From: Zoroaster sp. YZ-2022
Taxonomy: Eukaryota; Echinodermata; Asteroidea; Forcipulatida; Zoroasteridae
Length of the DNA: 64,000 nucleotides
NCBI GenBank assembly: GCA_029582265.1
Contig: CM055822.1
Coordinates: 3,283,057-3,347,056, forward strand
Direction: 5' to 3'
Within the stretch, counting starts at the first letter, position 1. The number at the start of each line of letters is the position of its first letter. Position numbers and translations under genes: made by a program. Under the pieces are notes generated by a model. That model saw only the letters and a list, made by a program, of their open reading frames with translations, made no database searches and was not told where the DNA came from. Shown piece by piece: positions 34,970 through 45,389 of the stretch.

Positions 34970-36236
34970 TGAAAATGTATTCTGATTCTTTGTATTTACA
35001 TATTCCAACACGGATGTTCTGTCTTGCTACGATAGCAATTCATTATGGAATTTATGTTTTACTTACATAATTGCACCTGAAACAAAAATATTTCAAGGGA
35101 TGTTTGATACCATCATCAACTTTACACCAAGTAAGTTTTATGTAAAACTGTGATAATTTATGTTTTTTAAGATAACCTAATCTCCACATTACATGTACAT
35201 GTGTGTACATCTATACCTTAATTTACATACATGTGCATATCAACAGTGGTTATCACTGTGTGATCAAAATTCAAAGGCTTTATTTGATTTTTTTGTGTGT
35301 GGTTCAGTACGCTTACAAAGATTTTATTTGAACAGTCGTTTTTGTGCGGTTTAGTTCGCATACAGAATATTGCTTTATTCGTGTCATACAAGTGCTTCCT
35401 TTTTAGGTACATGTAGTCTGCATTTTACGATTTGATATTATATTGTTTTATCACTAAACGGTATACATATAAACCATGTCAATGACGCCATGCATTGTAC
35501 ATATATTTCATTATGGTGTTTGTTATTGAAAGCTGTTAAAACTACACATGTTAAGTGTCCGTGCACATGTTCGTATGGCTGTACGTGTACGTTAATTAAT
35601 TAAAGGAATGGTACAATGATAGTAAAGACATGATTACATAATTAAAAAAATATTATCCAAAAGCTAACTTGAACAAGAACAAAGTTGCCAAACGGCAACT
35701 TTTTGCTCCCGTGTTTTTTTCTGAAATAAATGGGAATGTTTGTTCACACGTACATTATCTCATGAGTTAGACACAGGAAAGTTTCACAGGTTAGTTGTTT
35801 AATATATATCTTGATTCAAAGAAATTAAGCGTGCTCCAAGAAACAATGTTGTAGCATCCCTTTTAGTGAGTCAGCGAGCACATTTTGTCAGTCTCGCGCA
35901 TACATCTTATTATAATGTCGCCAACTGCTATGTTCGTGAAAAGCAGTTAGCTACATGTATGTGTGCACGAGTGTACGTACAGTGTATGTAAGCAAGCATG
36001 ATGCAAAATAACCTGACATGCCTGTCATTCAGGGACCGACATAAACAGTGCAGAAATGGTCACATAAATATTTTGTATAAAAACCATAAAAAAAGATATA
36101 CATACATATATCGGGAAGGTGGCCTTAGCTTTCGATTCAAACCGGACCTTCATCAGAGGCTTTGACAAAGTACAAACATAAAAAACACATCCATTTATAG
36201 GGAAAAGGGAAAGCAAAGGATCATGGGGCGGGATCC
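34970..36236. other. Non-coding stretch with F3 fragments
   Basis: 35080-35170 (GTTTGATACCATCATCAACT, TTACACCAAGTAAG) and 35640-35870 (AAAAGCTAACTTGA, TATATATCTTGATTCAAAGA) are F3-like. 35885-36050 holds a diverged copy of the recurring module (TCTCGCGC, TTATTATAATG, TAACCTGACATGCC, TTCAGGGACCGAC). No gene is supported. Confidence 0.4.
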
Positions 36237-36274
36237 AATATATATATATATATAGGGGGGGGGGGGGGGGGGGG
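36237..36274. repeat. (TA)n followed by a run of 20 G
   Basis: The (TA)9 at 36237-36254 is followed immediately by 20 consecutive G (36255-36274). Length calls in such runs are prone to sequencing error. Confidence 0.9.
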
Positions 36275-37314
36275 TGTGGAAAACAAAATGTTGACATATA
36301 GTTTTCAGTCCCATTCAATTTTAATCTGTCCCTATTGTGCCACACCCTGACGTGACATATACTTGGTACAAGGAAATGTACTGAGACGTGAGGTATTGTA
36401 CAGTATGGTACATTCATTGCTGTATCTACAAACGCACCAAGTACTTTCCGGGCTCTCGCACAGACATAAAATTATAATGAGTTTTCGACCTCCGTGGCGG
36501 CAGCGTGATAAGCAGATGGCTACATGCTATTCCTGTCTGTCTGACCTGACACGCCAAACACCAGGGAGCTGTGGTGGCGTTTGTCGGTGTACACATGTAT
36601 ATTTGACTATGCATAGTACATGTATGTGTGAATCAAGAAGTGCCAGCGAGAGTTCTTTTTAATATAGCTCAGTGAAAGTCAAACCTAGTGTAATTTATTT
36701 TAAAAAATTTTTGTTTACCAAAAAGTGAAGTGGACAACAAAATTAAGTGAGAAACAAAATCGACTTACAAGTGATCTAAATTTTTTATTGTTTTGAAAAA
36801 TACCGTGAGCAGTGAATATACAAACGGTGTACATTCTTTTTTCAAATTTGCCTATTAGTTAATACAACTACATGTTATACGTACATGTACATGCATGTAC
36901 ATTACATATCAGGGCTGAAATCTCACAGAGGCCATGAAGGCTATTGCCCTGGTCTTGGCCTTGGTGCCCTGGTCTTGGCCTTGGTGCCCTGGTCTTGGCC
37001 GTGGTGCCCCTTAATAGAATCAAGAGATACGGTATAAGTACATAATCCAACAAGAGAAAGTAAAGGCTTATTTCATAGTGTTGTTAAACGAGAAAATAGT
37101 GAAAATGCATCAATAATTCAATTGGGAAATGATTGAGCGTTAGCACCTCAGACAGAAAGGTTTCAGGAGAAGTTTAATACAATCATCAGCTTTACACTAA
37201 GTCTGTGTAAACTGATCTATTTATAAATGAGAGTTTTGAGATTACCAAAAGTGTGGCTTTTATTCATTTAATATCATTCAAATTGGTTTGAATGGTAAAG
37301 GTACAATATATACA
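36275..37314. other. Non-coding stretch with recurring module and F7 fragment
   Basis: 36448-36575 is the second clear copy of the module (TCTCGC, AAATTATAATGAG, GCGTGATAAGCAGATGGC, TGACCTGACACG). 36909-37012 is a reverse F7 fragment with three 20-bp tandem copies of TTGGTGCCCTGGTCTTGGCC. 37140-37260 is F3-like. No gene is supported. Confidence 0.45.
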
Positions 37315-37511
37315 TAACAGCAAAAGAAACGTCACCCCTAAAAATATTTATTATTTTCATTTTATAATTAATATAATTTGTTTAATGAAGAATATTATGA
37401 GTATGGAGTGTAACACAAACACAATGTGGCAAATTTGGTTGACCTCAAAATAAGCTAAACATGTTCTCAGACTTATCAAAATTTAGGGGGTGACGTTTCT
37501 TTTGCTGTTAT
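37315..37511. mobile_element. Short element with ~29-bp terminal inverted repeats
   Basis: AACAGCAAAAGAAACGTCAC at the left and GTGACGTTTCTTTTGCTGTT at the right are perfect inverses. The match continues inward through CCCTAAA and TTTAGGGG. TA flanks both ends, the target known for Tc1/mariner-type elements. At about 195 bp with no frame, it is a MITE. Confidence 0.8.
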
Positions 37512-38849
37512 GTATACATACACGTACATGTATATAAGGTTAGGTTTCTATGTAGTAACTCCTTCATTTAAAAAGAAAATAGATAATTGTCTGGTTTTGA
37601 ATCGTGATTCAAATCGCAGGTACATTGTACTAAGGTTTGACTCCCAAGTCATTGGCGTTATTTTATCCCGTATAACTACTGTACATTTCAAGAGGTTTTC
37701 CTGTTATTATACGAGTGCCTCCTTTAGCACCCGTGCAGTATAACGTACATCTATCTATCCAGGGTCTTGCCAGACTCTCGCGTAGACCACAGATCATAAT
37801 GAGGCGTCAACTGCTAGGCACAATCCAGGGAATGTACCGTATATGGCTGTGCATACACGCAATTGAATGCCTAATGATGCCTAATGTGTCGTCGAGCGCT
37901 TCCCCTGACATGTGTTATTTTTTTGTTGCAGATACGCTTAAATATGTTCAGATATTTGCCTACATACAGTACATGTACATCCATACTTTATTTATATACA
38001 TACACTGTACGTTTAAATCTGTCAGTGTATTGTATTACGTACAGTAGCGATATTTACAACAAAAAGTTAAATAAAGATATACACTTTTATAAACACTTAA
38101 AAGATTCCTTGTATAACACGTAAAAATGCATCTGCTGGGATTTTGACCCTTTCATCCGTTTCTCATAAATTTTCTTTTTAATCATAAATTCATTTCGGAA
38201 TTTGAAAACTTGCATCTGACGATCTTTCCGTGAAATTTTGTAATTATACAGTGTGTGTTTACCAAAATACAAATATTCAGTACTAACTGGTGGAATAAAT
38301 GGCCGATGCATCATGTACAAGATGTTTAATTTTCCCTTGTTTTGTTTCACTACGCGTATATTAAAAGATATACACCTAGTTACCCCGGGATACATGTACA
38401 CATATATTTTTTTAGTTGACCCAGCCAGGCAGAATTTGCATATCAATGCCTACTGTAGAAGTTACTGCAGGCACTTGATTTGCATGTCAATATTTCGCGG
38501 CTGAGAGGGGAGATATCGTCAGACCACGCCATCTGAATTGTGATTAGTGCTTCAGTGCCTCGTGTCTAGTCGTGCTCAACGGTTTCATTTTTTACGTGTC
38601 TGAAAAAAAAAAGCAATGGATGGGTGCTTGCCTGAAACTAAATATTTTCTTTTGTTCTTTGTTGCATAGGATGTCAAAGTACATTTTGTGTAGATGTTCT
38701 TTATATTCATGCGTGCAGTACATGGACAATGTATAATGTATTTTAGTAGATCAACCAGTTAGCCAAACCTGATGGAATCATGAATTGGAGGGATGTTTTT
38801 AAAGGTGTGTTACGGTCTTGTTTTATGTACATAAAGCCTGGTAATAAAC
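37512..38849. other. Non-coding stretch
   Basis: 37774-37830 carries a third partial module copy (ACTCTCGCGTAGACC, CATAATGAGGCGTCAACTGC). Many TGTACAT words. Short frames on both strands show no domain. Confidence 0.4.
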
Positions 38850-39195
38850 ACTATTTTCATTTGAATTTTTTCAGATTTTCTGTAAACGTGTTTTTCACTA
38901 TTTTATGCTTCATAAAATTTTCTTTTTTTTTCATCAGAACACTGCTATTTACCCTGAGGAAAGGAAAACAAATGCTTTAAAATTTCTCAAAATAACAAAG
39001 AGCAGCACGGTTTTACAGTACATTGTAAATACATGTATGTCCAAAAACTAATACATTTCGTTTCCAATCACAAATTAATTTTGACACATTTACAAAAAGA
39101 GCTTCTGACAAGTATCTTTTGAAATATTTGACTACAAAGTATTTTGTTTTCCTTTCCAAAAATGTATCTAATCAGTGCTCTGATGTAAACAAGAA
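38850..39195 (+). mobile_element. F2 element, decayed
   Basis: GAAAGGAAAACAAATGCTTT and its near inverse ACAAAGTATTTTGTTTTCCTTTCC flank a centre with GGTTTTACAGTA. ATCAGAACACTGC at the left answers AATCAGTGCTCTGAT at the right. Edges are approximate. Confidence 0.55.
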
Positions 39196-40020
39196 AGAAC
39201 CGGTAGAATAGCAAAAAAAATAAACCCACAGACAATACGTCTTGTATTGTCTGCATGTACATGACACCTGTATAGTTACACAGACAATATTAGTACCAGT
39301 ACGTTCACATACTTTACAAGTACATGTACACACACGTACTGTACATGTACATACGTACATTATACTGTGGCTGACAAATTTGTTGTTACTGTTGTTTTTA
39401 CCACCACGCATGACGTCAAAGTGGTAATAGTACTACTTTTTGTCTACGGTTCAATATGCAATTTACTGGAATGTTTTTTGTGTAGTCATGTAATATACAT
39501 ATGTGTATGCGTGTACATGTATGTACACGCATACATGTACAGTACATATGTACACATGTAGAAAGGAACACAGTTTTACACGTAACATTTCTGTAATTTT
39601 GTTTCGGTTTGCTACATGTACATTGTAAGTTTATTAATAATTATTCCTTGTTAAAAGTTTTATCATGGTTTCATCTGATGGGTGATTGTGTTATAAGGTA
39701 CTTGTTGCACAGTGTCCAGTACAGGTACGTGTACAGTTTGTACATGTGTGTGTATAGTACAGTAACATGTACGTGTACATTTTTTTCATGGTCTGTACGT
39801 GGTGATCTCATAAATACTCATTTTACCCATACATTCCTGCATAATGAGCCTTTGTGTTTACGGTGGCTATGTTAGGGCATGTATTAGGGAATGTCTGTGT
39901 ACATGTACATGTGCGACATTTTGACTAACTGTACATTTCTTACATGGAATATACATACGGTGATAATGTGGTCCATTACACACTGTACATTGTGAATCTA
40001 TAGAGTCCAAATTCTTATAT
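39196..40020. other. Non-coding stretch very rich in TGTACATG words
   Basis: Dense palindromic words such as ACATGTACATACGTACAT and GTACATGTATGTACACG. No gene is supported. Confidence 0.4.
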
Positions 40021-40060
40021 CCATCCATCCATCCATCCATCCATCCATCCATCCATCCAT
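40021..40060. repeat. (CCAT)10 microsatellite
   Basis: Ten perfect CCAT units. Confidence 0.98.
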
Positions 40061-40103
40061 TCTTTTTTTATTTTTCCAACACAGAAAATAGATGATATAC
40101 AAA

Positions 40104-40440
40104 TGATACATGAAGAGCATTAAAGAATATGTGTGTGGATGGAGGTCTCCAACAAGCATTAGCTTGTCGAGTGGAGACCCCGCTAGATACAACAAACAAG
40201 TACCTTATAGGATAATAACGTATATGAAGAGTATTAGAGAATATGTGTGTGGATGGAGGTCTCCAACAAGCATTAGCTTGTCGAGTAGAGACCCCGCTAG
40301 ATACAACAAACAAGTACCTTATACATGTAGGATGATAACGTATATGAAGAGTATTAGAGAATATGTGTGTGGATGGAGGTCTCCAACAAGCATTAGCTTG
40401 TCGAGTAGAGACCCCGCTAGATACAACAAACAAAACAAAG
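40104..40440. repeat. 114-120-bp tandem repeat, three copies
   Basis: GTGTGTGGATGGAGGTCTCC starts at 40131, 40245 and 40365. Each unit has a hairpin, GGTCTCCAACAAGC / GCTTGTCGAGT-GGAGACC. The second and third units differ by a short TACATGTA-type insertion. Open frames on both strands (127-136 codons) follow from repetition. Confidence 0.92.
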
Positions 40441-41264
40441 AACAACGAAACAACAATTATGAAGACAACAATGTACATTCAATTACAGCTTAGAGATTGG
40501 TACAGCCAGTATATAAACTAAACCTAAGATAATTAAAAAACGAAAATTAACTTGTTTGTGAATATTTGCTGATTAATTGAATTTTAAATTTAAACCTGAA
40601 TAAGGATACATTCGGTATATTTCTATTAAGTGAGATATTCAAGAATTCCACAGCTTGGGTCCTTAATGTTTGACACTTTTTTGGGCTAGTGTGGTACAAG
40701 CATAGGTCTGATGAAATTCGTTACACTGCCTAGTGTAGTGATAGTGAATATCTTACATGTAGATCTGCTGTAAAATAAGCACACTAGTGCACAAAAGTTA
40801 TGCTTAGCAAAAATAGGTTACCAGTCAAATTTTCATGTACATACATGTATATTACATATAATAGCTTGTTGCAATATTGTGTTTGGCAGATATATAATTA
40901 TGCTGAGCAATATTATCTGCTTAAGAGCTTAAAGAAACTGGTTCCAGTCAGGAGCGGACAGATGCAGATAATATACATACATGTACACGTACTATACAGG
41001 GCATCATTATGCAATCGTCTTACATAACATGAAGGTGGGCATGTACTGTAGTGTACAATCATCTATCCCATAATAATTACAAGTGGCTGGAGGGTCTTAG
41101 AAAATTTGTCACCAAGTGGCCATTTTGATTTACTGAACGACATACAGTGTATGACGCTAACACCTGTACTTGTACCAAATGCTCATGTTTGGTTTCTGTG
41201 AAAATGTTCTATCACCCTTAAGACAACATGTTATGTCCATGAACACCTACTTAAAGTTGTCGTA
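40441..41264. other. Non-coding stretch
   Basis: 40790-40935 resembles a decayed F8 element (TTATGCTTAGCAAAAATAGG, GAGCAATATTATCTGCTTAA). Nothing else recognised. Confidence 0.4.
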
Positions 41265-42003
41265 AGCCCCTTTTACACTAGACGTATTTCCCGGGAAATT
41301 TCTGGGAAATTCTGGTCGGTTTGTTCACACTCCCGGGAAATTCCCGGAAAGTAGCTTATTCCTGGGAAATAATTACCCCAGCTCAGGAGTAGGAGAATGT
41401 GACCAAATAAATGGTTTTAGAATTGATTAAAAGAATTGTCGCGGACAAGGCTATGTTAAGCATCCGTCTCGTTTACGTGTATTTATAATGTCTGTATGGT
41501 TAGGTACCAGTCTCCCTTTTTCTCAAGCGTACCTGCATGCCAAGTGGCGTGCGTTTTGTGGCATTACGTGTCTTCGCTAACATTCCGTTAACTCACAATT
41601 ATAATATATTAGTATAATAATAACACGCGAAAATGATGTGATGACACGTTTGCAGGAGCCATTTTGGTCACAACGCGTTGCATGGGAAACAGTCACAACA
41701 ACCCGGCCGTGGTGGGTGCTTGAGTGCATGGCATTCTGGGATTGGACTTCCACCCACAACATTTTCAACTTCCACATGGGCCGATCAGTTTAGCGCATTT
41801 CCCGGGATTTGATCGTGAGTGTGGAACTACCGTGCATATTCCCGGGAAATAATGTTCCTGGGAAATAATGTTCCCAGGAGTGACCAGATAGGTACATGTA
41901 TAGTGTGAACGGTCGCTGGGATGTTTGGTGAGGTTAAAAACTCCCGGGAATTTCCCAGGAATTATTTTCCCTGGAATTGGCTGTGTAATGTGAAAAGGGC
42001 TAT
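41265..42003. mobile_element. ~740-bp inverted-repeat element rich in CCCGGGAAAT
   Basis: AAGCCCCTTTTACACTAGAC at the left and GTGTAATGTGAAAAGGGCT at the right are inverse-like ends. Both sub-terminal regions carry repeated TTCCCGGGAAAT words, about ten across the element. TA borders the right side. There is no frame long enough for a transposase. It ends about 660 bp before the first recognised exon of the zinc-finger gene and includes an ATTGG and other promoter-like words that could affect that gene (inference). Confidence 0.7.
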
Positions 42004-42661
42004 AGATTGCTAAGACAGCTTTTTAACATGTTAATGAATACCTACTTGTCTCCATAAATGGATATATTCACACATGTGTTACATATCACCAGCGCCTCGG
42101 ATTAGGTTTCTAGATAGATGGCGCTTTCATTATTATTATGTACAACCAAACGCACATGCATGTCCTTTTTGTTTTGGTTGTCTTAGATTTGTTGGTCATG
42201 TGATGTGTGACATGCACTGTGATTGGCCACTGTTTATGAATGGCCATAGATCATTTGATGACGACAACTATTTATAGAAATAAAAATAGGGCAAGATGTT
42301 AAATATACATGTTTATTATCCATGGAATTGAAACTTGGAAGAGTTCTACATGTATGTTGTCAAAAACTCTTTAAATATAAAGATAAATAGGGAAAAAATC
42401 TGAAATGTACTGTACTACATAAAAACATGTACATGTAAATGTTTTATTGTATTTTCTGCCCTTGTTTACATATAGTATGCGATTACAAATGTTAATACTT
42501 TGTGCGAGAATCTTAAACCAATTCCCAGACTTCTTATTGTTTTTCTTTTTAAAAACTATGACCAGAATTTTTTTTTATATTTTGTTTAAATTTCCAATTA
42601 TATACCTTAAATCTTCATATCCAAACCTTACAAAATATAATTTTTTTTATTAACTTTGCAG
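42004..42661 (+). other. Probable intron or 5' flank of the zinc-finger gene
   Basis: AT-rich, with no frame of note. It ends in a T-rich tract and TTAACTTTGCAG (AG at 42660-42661), a good splice acceptor. An upstream non-coding exon is therefore likely but I could not locate it; the promoter is unknown. If there is no intron, this is the promoter-proximal region. Confidence 0.5.
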
Positions 42662-42739
42662 TTCCTGGTGAAATGATCACATGACACGACCACAGCACAA
42701 CTAGATCCAGTGCAAGCACACGCCTTGGGCACACACACC
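42662..42739 (+). promoter_or_regulatory. 5' UTR part with two tiny upstream frames
   Basis: Before the main ATG (42740) lie ATG at 42673 (three codons, stop at 42682-42684) and ATG at 42681 (seven codons, stop at 42702-42704). The stop of the first overlaps the start of the second in ATGA. An in-frame TGA at 42674-42676 closes the main frame upstream. Upstream frames of this kind often lower translation of the main frame (known); whether they do here is inference. Confidence 0.5.
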
Positions 42740-44458
42740 ATGGAAGATCCAACCATGAGTGCTCAAGACCCACTTCCCATGGATGTACCTCCAGACACGA
42801 TCATTGTTGAACCCTCAGCTGACTACTCAGACATAGAGGGCAGTGCACACACAGTGATCCGTGAAGACATGCTCGTGGAAAGTGACCTACCTCAGGAGTT
42901 GACCCAAGTGGACGTAGCCGAGGAACAGATATTGACTGAAGGTCAACTTGAAGCAACTCATGATGAAAGTAGTGTGATTGTTACTGAAATGAACCCAGAA
43001 AGTCCACACTCAAATGTGGAACCTATCGAAGCTCCCTCTGCTGATCAAAGTCAAGAAAGGGGATGGCTTCATAGGGACATGCTGACCAACAAAAACAATG
43101 TACCATTGGATTTGACTTCTGAGGAAGGGGATGATAGTAGGGGCACGGATGTTGAAGGAGAGAACCATGATAGAGACGATAAGAATGTTACTGACTCAAA
43201 GGGTACTCGTGACCCCACCCCATTTCCAGCTATCATGAAATTGTTGAATGACTCGTCAACAAGAACGGTGGAAGCTCCTAGTGGAGATACTGATCTTGTC
43301 AAACTCCCACCAAACACGGCCTTTGTCCAACCCTTCGCTGACCAGACCACAGTGCGCACAACCACTAAAGAGCTTACTGCAGCCCCTCAAAGTCCAAAGA
43401 GTAGTTGGAACCCCTCGCCAAATAGGACAAATAACCTTGAAGCCAAGAAGAACAGATTACTAGACATTCTCAATGCAAAAACAAAAGACCTTGCAATGAA
43501 TAAACAAAAGGATGTCATACACATACCGGTCAACGTGATTTCTAGTTCTGAGCCAGACCCAAACTCTGGAAGTTTGTTTGAGTTACCCCCAAATACAGAA
43601 GTTATACATCCTACTTCAACTGTACAGACACCTGAACCTATGGATGTAGATATTGAGGATGGTGAAGAGTCAGGTCATGGGTCAGAGGTCACAAAGGATG
43701 ACTCGCATTTGATCATTAACAAACCGGTAACACAGATCATGGGTAAAAGCAAACGAAAGGCAAAAAAGCCATTGCCCAACCGATCCTCTTTAGTGAGTAT
43801 GATCGATGCGGCGTCTGATATTACAGACTTTTTCAGCATTGCTAATACTCTACACGATAGCGAGGAAGATGATGTTCATCCAGTCGGCGTTGATGTGGAT
43901 CCAACTCACTCAAAAACTAAAAAGACACCGGAGGAAAACGTCCATACTCAATCTACAAAATCAACAGGTGTGGCCCAATTGGCAGAAACCAGTGTGCCTG
44001 CATCTCAAACTGTACCAGTTATAATCACCACCACTTACAGTCCAACATCATGGACATCAACAGAGGTGATTAGCCAGCAAGCTTCCACTGTGACTGTCAA
44101 CAGTGCTGTTCACCGTCCACCCAACCCCCAAATGGCAGTTCCTCAAACAACCATCAACATTCAACACTCCCAGCAGCAGCTAAGTCAACCGACTCAGTTT
44201 GTACAGCAAGTTGTACAGCAGCAGCATTCCCAGTTCCCGATACTCCAGCAGAAGCTCATTCAGCCGTTACAAGGACAGATCCTTGTACAGGGTAATATTA
44301 TGCAGGGCAATATACTGCAAACACAGCAGCAGCCACAGCAGCAGCAGTATGTCCCGATACAATCCATTCAACAGACCATTCCTATGCCGTCCATCATTCA
44401 GCAGACTGCTGTCATGCCTTCTGTGTACCAGAATCAGCTTCCTATTGTCCAACAGCAG
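42740..44458 (+). CDS. Giant C2H2 zinc-finger protein, coding exon 1 (residues 1-573)
   Basis: First coding exon of a predicted 3023-residue nuclear protein. The start at 42740 sits in ACACCATGG, an excellent initiation context. A GTG 30 bp upstream is open but not a normal animal start. The exon ends with CAG before GTAAGT at 44459 (phase 0). It encodes a mostly disordered, acidic N-terminus. A motif of the form LPPNT-x4-P appears three times (PPDTIIVEP at 17-25, LPPNTAFVQP at 189-198, LPPNTEVIHP at 282-291). PLDLT at 122-126 matches the known CtBP-binding consensus PxDLS/T. A basic patch GKSKRKAKKPLP lies near residue 335. From about residue 470 the chain is glutamine-rich, typical of transactivation regions. 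No zinc finger lies in this exon. I do not recognise an orthologue by name. Confidence 0.88.
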
Positions 44459-45389
44459 GTAAGTCATCAACTTCATAATACCCACTGTAAGATGATAAGG
44501 GACAAAACCATGATAAGCTTGCAAAAATAGGGCATTGTTTGGCTAAGTTTCCAAATTATGCAGAAATTTGGAGTGATTAATAATAATAATAATAATGTGT
44601 GGACTTATATAGCGCACGTATCCACCAACTGAGTGGTGCTCAAGGCGCATATTATTACCCCTGCTCATAAGGCTCATAAATCATTCCTGAAACCATCTCA
44701 GCTCCCTGGGGAGTATACAGCTCAATTGCTGCCATTACAGTGCATATAGGGCTAATCAACCAACTCTGCCCTCACAGGTACCCATTTAACCCCTGGGTGG
44801 AGAGAAGCAATTATGGTTAAGTGTCTTGCTCGAGGACACAAGTGTCACGGCCGGGATTCGAACCCACATTCTGCTGCTAACACCAGAACTTGAGTCCGGT
44901 AAGCTAGACCGCTCGGCCACGACACTCCACTGATTGTTATGAGTCATTATGCAACATAGGGTGCATCTGTATTACCAATAGAACATGGTTTGCAAAAGAT
45001 GCACTGGATGTATAGCTGGCTAAAGACTCCGATGTTGAGGTCCCAAACAAGAATATTCTCAAGTGTCAACATATGCCTCATGCATCGATCAGGACCGTTT
45101 ATTGTATGAATAGAATCCAAGAAATAAAAGTTAATGTTGATACATATATTTATAAACATGATGCTGTCCAATGCATGTCCCTCGCTGCCTCCTCAGGTCA
45201 TGTCAGAAACTAATGGTGAAAATTATCCTATTCAATTTTAAGTCAAAATATTTGTGTTTTTTTTCTTTCTAGATATTTTTCACAAATAAATTGCTTTCGC
45301 TTATTTAAAAAAAGAATTTTTTTTTGCATGATGATATTGTACTTGATGCTCAATCTCTTTTTGTTTTTTGTGTTTTGTTTTTCCAACAG
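44459..45389 (+). other. Intron of the zinc-finger gene (GT-AG, phase 0)
   Basis: The donor is CAG|GTAAGT at 44459. The acceptor is TTTTTCCAACAG at 45378-45389 after a strong T-rich tract from 45352. Reading through the donor meets a stop at 44528-44530 after 23 codons, so retention would truncate the protein to about 596 residues without fingers. An antisense SINE fills over a third of the intron. Confidence 0.88.
44577..44931 (-). mobile_element. tRNA-derived SINE, copy 3, antisense in the intron
   Basis: Same family as 19486, with the full tRNA-like head on the minus strand (GTCGTGGCCGAGCGGTCTAG and B-box GGGTTCGAATCCCGGCC). The tail (TAA)n lies at the left. TGATT on both sides is a possible 5-bp target duplication. 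Confidence 0.92.

Noticed and set aside
36112..36160. Hammerhead-like word on the minus strand (CTGATGA then GAAAG)
   Set aside because: The core words are present, but the enclosed stem pairs weakly (about three pairs) and no proper flanking stem with a cleavage site is visible. It may be a remnant of a retroelement end.
42710..42739. GTG start 10 codons upstream of the main ATG
   Set aside because: Non-AUG start with no reason to prefer it over the strong ACACCATGG at 42740.
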